Positions 60,357 through 64,000 of a DNA stretch of 64,000 bases are shown here, one piece after another; the stretch's first letter is position 1, and each line of letters begins with the position of its first letter. This DNA is from Plutella xylostella (taxonomy: Eukaryota; Arthropoda; Insecta; Lepidoptera; Plutellidae): contig NC_064001.1 in assembly GCF_932276165.1 (NCBI RefSeq), positions 6,207,501 to 6,271,500 on the forward strand, in the 5' to 3' direction. The position numbers and the translations under genes were made by a program. Under the pieces are notes generated by a model. It saw nothing but the letters and a program-made list of their open reading frames with translations, ran no database searches and was not told where the DNA came from.

Positions 60357-60596
60357 GTGGTGGTGCGGAGAGAGCGCGCAGGATGCGGACCGCGCCGCGG
60401 CCCCCGCCCCGCCCCGCTCACCCGCCCCGTAGGAGACCCTGCCGAGTCCACAAGTGCCCTTCTATAGCATAACATTTTCTACACCACTTTTACACCGACC
60501 CCATAGCATAAGCAGTTTTAGTTTAACGCGAGTGAGTGCCCAAGTGTCCATGGTGCGGCGACATGGGAAAGTCCTCCACGAGAACACATGGCCAAG
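60357..60596 (+). other. Candidate leader exon with a late start codon
   Basis: Strong acceptor (CTCCATTGTTGCAG, ending 60356) and donor (GGCCAAG then GTAAGA). The GC-rich exon has stops in all three frames, so it looks like 5' UTR. Two ATGs near its end stay open to the donor: 60550 (MVRRHGKVLHENTWP) and 60563 (MGKSSTRTHGQ). Either could be the true start of a gene continuing beyond. No family recognised. Confidence 0.4.
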
Positions 60597-62581
60597 GTAA
60601 GACACACATGTACCGGCAAGGTCGCTTGTATGACATAGACACGACAATGACAAGTTTGGACGGCCTCTATTACCCTGCATGAGTCGACAACGACCAACTT
60701 CAGATTTACTTTAATCGGAGTTTTGGAAACTATTTAAACTGGAGTGATTCAGCGGTATTGATCAGTGGTGATATTATGTTTGAAATAAATCAATCGGTAG
60801 TTTATACTGTTGGTTGCACAGTTAATCTGGTGCACACTGATTATTGCGGCAACATTGAAACATCAAAGCGAAGGGAATATATCAACCTCCGTTATGTGAC
60901 GCGGCTATTTTCAGACCTCGTAACGTAATATTGTTTTGTTTAGATCCCACCTGATTCCTGAAACATACATAATTAAATCCCGTGCCGGTGAACTTAACAT
61001 TTGCTGCTATACTGAACTGACAGCTGTTATGAACATAACATGCAATTTTGTACTTTTCCGAGAGTTTGCAATCGTGTAGAATGTAGAATAAAGTACATAG
61101 CATTCGTAATTACAGCTTTTGTTTTTAATATTTTTTTTCGGTCTCAGGATTCCGATGTGAAATTTCCTCAGATCACACTATTTTTCCCGAAAATTATACC
61201 CACATTTTTTTACCTTTTCCTCAAAATATCCCACACTACGACAAACGGTGGCATATCTGCACAGGTAGACCTCTCCGGTAAACCGTAACGTATGGCCTTA
61301 TGGTATGCCTACTTAAGGAAATCAAAGAAAAATCATATTTAATTATTCAAAATTAATTTGTGCTTGATATTCAATAATGTCAAGCAATGAATTTTTATTC
61401 TTTATTTGTATACTGTACATTATTATACAGATAGGTAACCTTTGATGTGCTGCAGGCTATATTCAACTGCATTTTTTCCACGATTCTCAATAATTTCCAC
61501 ATTTCCACGCCCACCATGTATTTTCCTTCGATGAGAAGGTCTATTCTGTCATAATATCAGAATAATACTACCATACCTTCTATGTCGTGGTTATCTATCT
61601 AGCGTACTTCTATAATCATAATTGTATTTTTGCTTAATTCATGTTTTTAAAAGTTTTAATCAAACGCGGTCCATTTTACTCCAAAAATGCACCTTTTTAC
61701 TACTTGAGGTAAGATTTGTAATGATACAATCAGATTTTTTCATTTAGGTTACATTTTCTTACCAGTTATCATCCACATTACTATTCTTAACTGGGTATTT
61801 TAATATTAAACGATCAGTACACAAGTGAGATGCAGTAGAAAGGAGTGTGACGCAATTTTTACATGCTGTAGAAAATAAACCTATCTGGCTTTTTATCATA
61901 ATGTTCACTAAGTAAAAAACTGTACATAATATTATCATTATCAATGACGAATGCAATAATGAATATAATCATAATGATAAGCGTGTTATTCCTATTCCCA
62001 ATAGGACAGTTATTAATCGATCGGTAGATATTTATAAATTATACCGCAGTGAAATACATGCAGCTTTTCAATTTTTCCGTACACGTGTATACCCTGCTGT
62101 GATAACTTGTTAAATATGATTGCTATCCTTCGGAGTAATACCTATGATAAATAAGAACTGCATTAGATGCTCACGTCTGTAGTAAACAAGTACTAATTTG
62201 CTGTTGTCAATTCAGAACTTGACACGAGTACAAATCTACAATCCAGAGGTTGATTTTTTTCATGTATTTCACGTGTCATGGCAGAAATGAATACTGATGT
62301 TTGAACTGCTCCGCCGATTTGAATTTGTTGAGCTTGTCTGGGGTGTCGCCAGATTACTGGCGTGTTATTGGTGCTCTGGAGTCGGTGTGCTCAAGCTGAT
62401 CTGCCTGTAAAACTTTTGATTGCGGCAAGAACTTCTCCCCTAAGGTAAGCGTCCACCTATCGGTATCGTTCACATCCAATTCATTTTTCTTTGTACATAA
62501 CTTCACACAAGTGCGTTCACTTCATCGGTATTGCTGATGCTGTTTCTCCATACATTTATGAAAAACCGTTTGGTCCGATAC
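60597..62581. other. AT-rich DNA, no gene seen
   Basis: Two kilobases with short unsupported ORFs only. Probably intronic if the flanking exons belong to one gene. Confidence 0.4.
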
Positions 62582-62742
62582 TTACTTACGATACTTAGGT
62601 GGAAGCTTACCTTTAGAGGCAACGGTTTTACCACTAGCAGTCTTCAGCTTTGTCGGTGGGTTCTCCTTTTTTTTTCATATAGTTGCTTCTGCATTGGAGC
62701 AACGGCGGACGGAGGTCTCTTTGTGTCTTCTTTTCTTAGGTT
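62582..62742 (-). pseudogene. Broken Lys/Pro-rich reading frame, origin unknown
   Basis: Minus-strand codons from 62742 downwards read as a basic Lys/Pro-rich peptide until a run of nine A bases (62671-62679), then continue in a shifted frame to a TAA at 62584-62582. The pattern suggests a frameshifted C-terminus. Coding origin is inferred from composition only. Confidence 0.25.
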
Positions 62743-62942
62743 CTATTATTTTGTGGACTGTAAAAAATAGAAGCTGCTAATTACGGTATTCAACTTAGGA
62801 ACAGGATAATTTATAGATCTGTTTAATGTTCTAATGTTAAACAAAGTGGAAGAAACTAAGTTAACATCAATTATTGAAAGCACCGATTATTGCTTCTCAT
62901 TAGTTTCAAACAAGGTTTTGTGGTTGAAATGTGTAAACTAAG

Positions 62943-63065
62943 ATGAGTCTTATGGATGAAGATGTATCTGTTGAAAACGCGAGCAATAACTATAAATCAC
63001 GAAGAAGGTTAAACAAACTTACATTTATGGATATATGTAGTTCATACGATAAGTTTTTTTTTTAA
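62943..63065 (+). CDS. 40-codon ORF, possibly part of a decayed insertion
   Basis: ATG at 62943 opens 40 codons to TAA at 63063. It starts MSLMDEDVSVENASNNYKSR and is polar, not repeat-like. It overlaps the 3' end of the minus-strand frame at 63025. No family recognised; may be chance. Confidence 0.25.
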   Translation: MSLMDEDVSVENASNNYKSRRRLNKLTFMDICSSYDKFFF

Positions 63066-63790
63066 CAAAATCTCTTTGAGCTAAATACACCGAAATCTTA
63101 AATTGTAAGTGAAACTTTTTTAAAGTTTGTTCGATAGCCAATCCATTCAAGGTCCACTTTTTGATAGTATCTGGAACCAGTTTCTCCTTTTTAGGGCTAT
63201 ACGCAGGCTGAGTACGAAATACGCTATCAAAAGTGAAAGACTTTTGCATTAATGAAATGTAATTTTTGGAATATTTCGCTTAATTTTCGCATCTTGTTAT
63301 TTGATATGGTTGTTATGTCGTCGGATGCTCCACCTGTCATATGTTGTTTATGATGTAGTGTCCCGGATTTGCGAGCAACGGCAAACATCATTAGGCGAAC
63401 TGTTTGTAATCCACCATTACCGCTTATGTTGCTGGTGTTTACATTCTGATACAGAAAGGTTTTTGCTATTGACTTGACTACTCTATCATTTGTGTCGTCA
63501 TTGTATATCAAACAAAAGTGGTATTTAAGAACAATAGCCGTGGTCAATTTAGGTAGTACACGATGTATGAAACTATGTATGTCTGTACGTAGAAGGACAT
63601 AGTTGCAATATTCGTACAGGTATCCTTCATGTTCATTATATACTTGGCGTCTATTTTATTGTCATCCGCTATTGTTACATCTGACCGTAAACCTTGCGAA
63701 AATCCATCAGTCGGTTTTCCACGGTTCACAACTACTCTGTTTGTTGTCGCTGAAGTTAGCTTAACTTGGTTTTGTACGACTTCCGCTAAA
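63025..63790 (-). pseudogene. Decayed reading frame of about 250 codons with two compensating frameshifts
   Basis: Three consecutive minus-strand frames tile this stretch: from the GC-rich edge to 63544, then 63547-63227 in another frame, then ATG 63249 to 63025 back in the first frame. Each has balanced, protein-like composition (for example SFTFDSVFRTQPAYSPKK in the last) although the DNA is AT-rich. The simplest reading is one coding sequence broken by an indel between about 63640 and 63547 and another near 63240. I do not recognise the protein. A virus-derived or transposon gene is one explanation, chance another. Confidence 0.35.
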
Positions 63791-64000
63791 TGAGTGGTTG
63801 TGGAGATGCGCGCGCCGCGTCTCCGGCCGGCGACGGCGGCGGCGGCGGCAGTGTCGGGCGGCCCGTGGTCGCGGGCGGAGTGTCGCGCGGAGCAGTGTCG
63901 CGCAGGCGCAGTGGCGTGCGCGGCGCGGTATGGAGGGGGGGCGGCGGCCGTAGCGCGGATGTGCGCGCGCTCGGAGGCCGTGGAGCTGGAGGTGCTGGGC
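63790..64000 (+). other. GC-rich, CpG-rich exon-like segment at the right edge
   Basis: Sharp rise in GC content with a (GGC)n run. Two plus-strand frames opened by ATG at 63790 and 63806 stay open to the window end, as expected for GC-rich DNA, so the frame is uncertain. The frame of 63806 contains ATG 63959 followed by MCARSEAVELEVLG, the most protein-like stretch, and could be a gene start. Likely first coding exon or leader of a gene to the right. Confidence 0.35.

Overview
The window is animal nuclear DNA, almost certainly from a moth or butterfly. Genes are split by GT-AG introns, the background is AT-rich with GC-rich coding islands, and the introns carry repeat types common in Lepidoptera: tRNA-derived SINEs, RTE-type LINE pieces ending in ATG or AGTA repeats, and a roughly 200-bp repeat that starts near a TAGCTG motif and ends in an ATTATAAATGCGAAAG-like motif. 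There is no bacterial operon structure and no CRISPR.

Left half (1-39100), gene-dense. In order: the 3' end of a C-terminal Src kinase gene (Csk, +, 1-1646); an unrecognised basic nuclear-type protein of 635 aa (-, 3302-6113); DET1, the DDB1-CUL4 adaptor called abo in Drosophila (-, 6859-9561); a TTLL6/13-type tubulin polyglutamylase with 18 coding exons (-, 10780-19989); ubiquilin (+, 20956-28806); an intronless classical short-chain dehydrogenase (-, 32078-32872); the GPI mannosyltransferase PIG-V (+, 33513-35114); and the NuRD methyl-CpG-binding protein MBD2/3 (-, 36728-39075). For each spliced gene I checked exon by exon that splice phases join. The genes alternate between head-to-head pairs with short shared promoters (TTLL6/ubiquilin, SDR/PIG-V, MBD2/3 and a probable + strand transcript) and tail-to-tail pairs whose poly(A) signals lie tens of bases apart. 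They are unrelated housekeeping functions: protein turnover, tubulin modification, GPI anchors and chromatin.

Right half (39100-64000), gene-poor. It holds a few convincing-looking 5' UTR-type exons on the + strand (ending 40014; 45444-45508; 51635-51671; 60357-60596), which may be leader exons of one or more genes starting at or beyond the GC-rich right edge. It also holds a 5'-truncated RTE-like LINE with a clear 10-bp target duplication, several MITEs (two of them with another MITE nested inside), and a block of broken coding-like reading frames (62582-63790) that may be a decayed virus- or transposon-derived insertion.

Most interesting points: a second copy of a ubiquilin STI1 exon that differs from the first only at six synonymous third positions and has the splice phases of a mutually exclusive exon; an in-frame 74-codon acidic extension behind the MBD2/3 stop codon; the DFG aspartate of Csk replaced by histidine; a 28-bp-deleted duplicate of a Csk exon in the next intron; and the decayed reading frames near the right edge.
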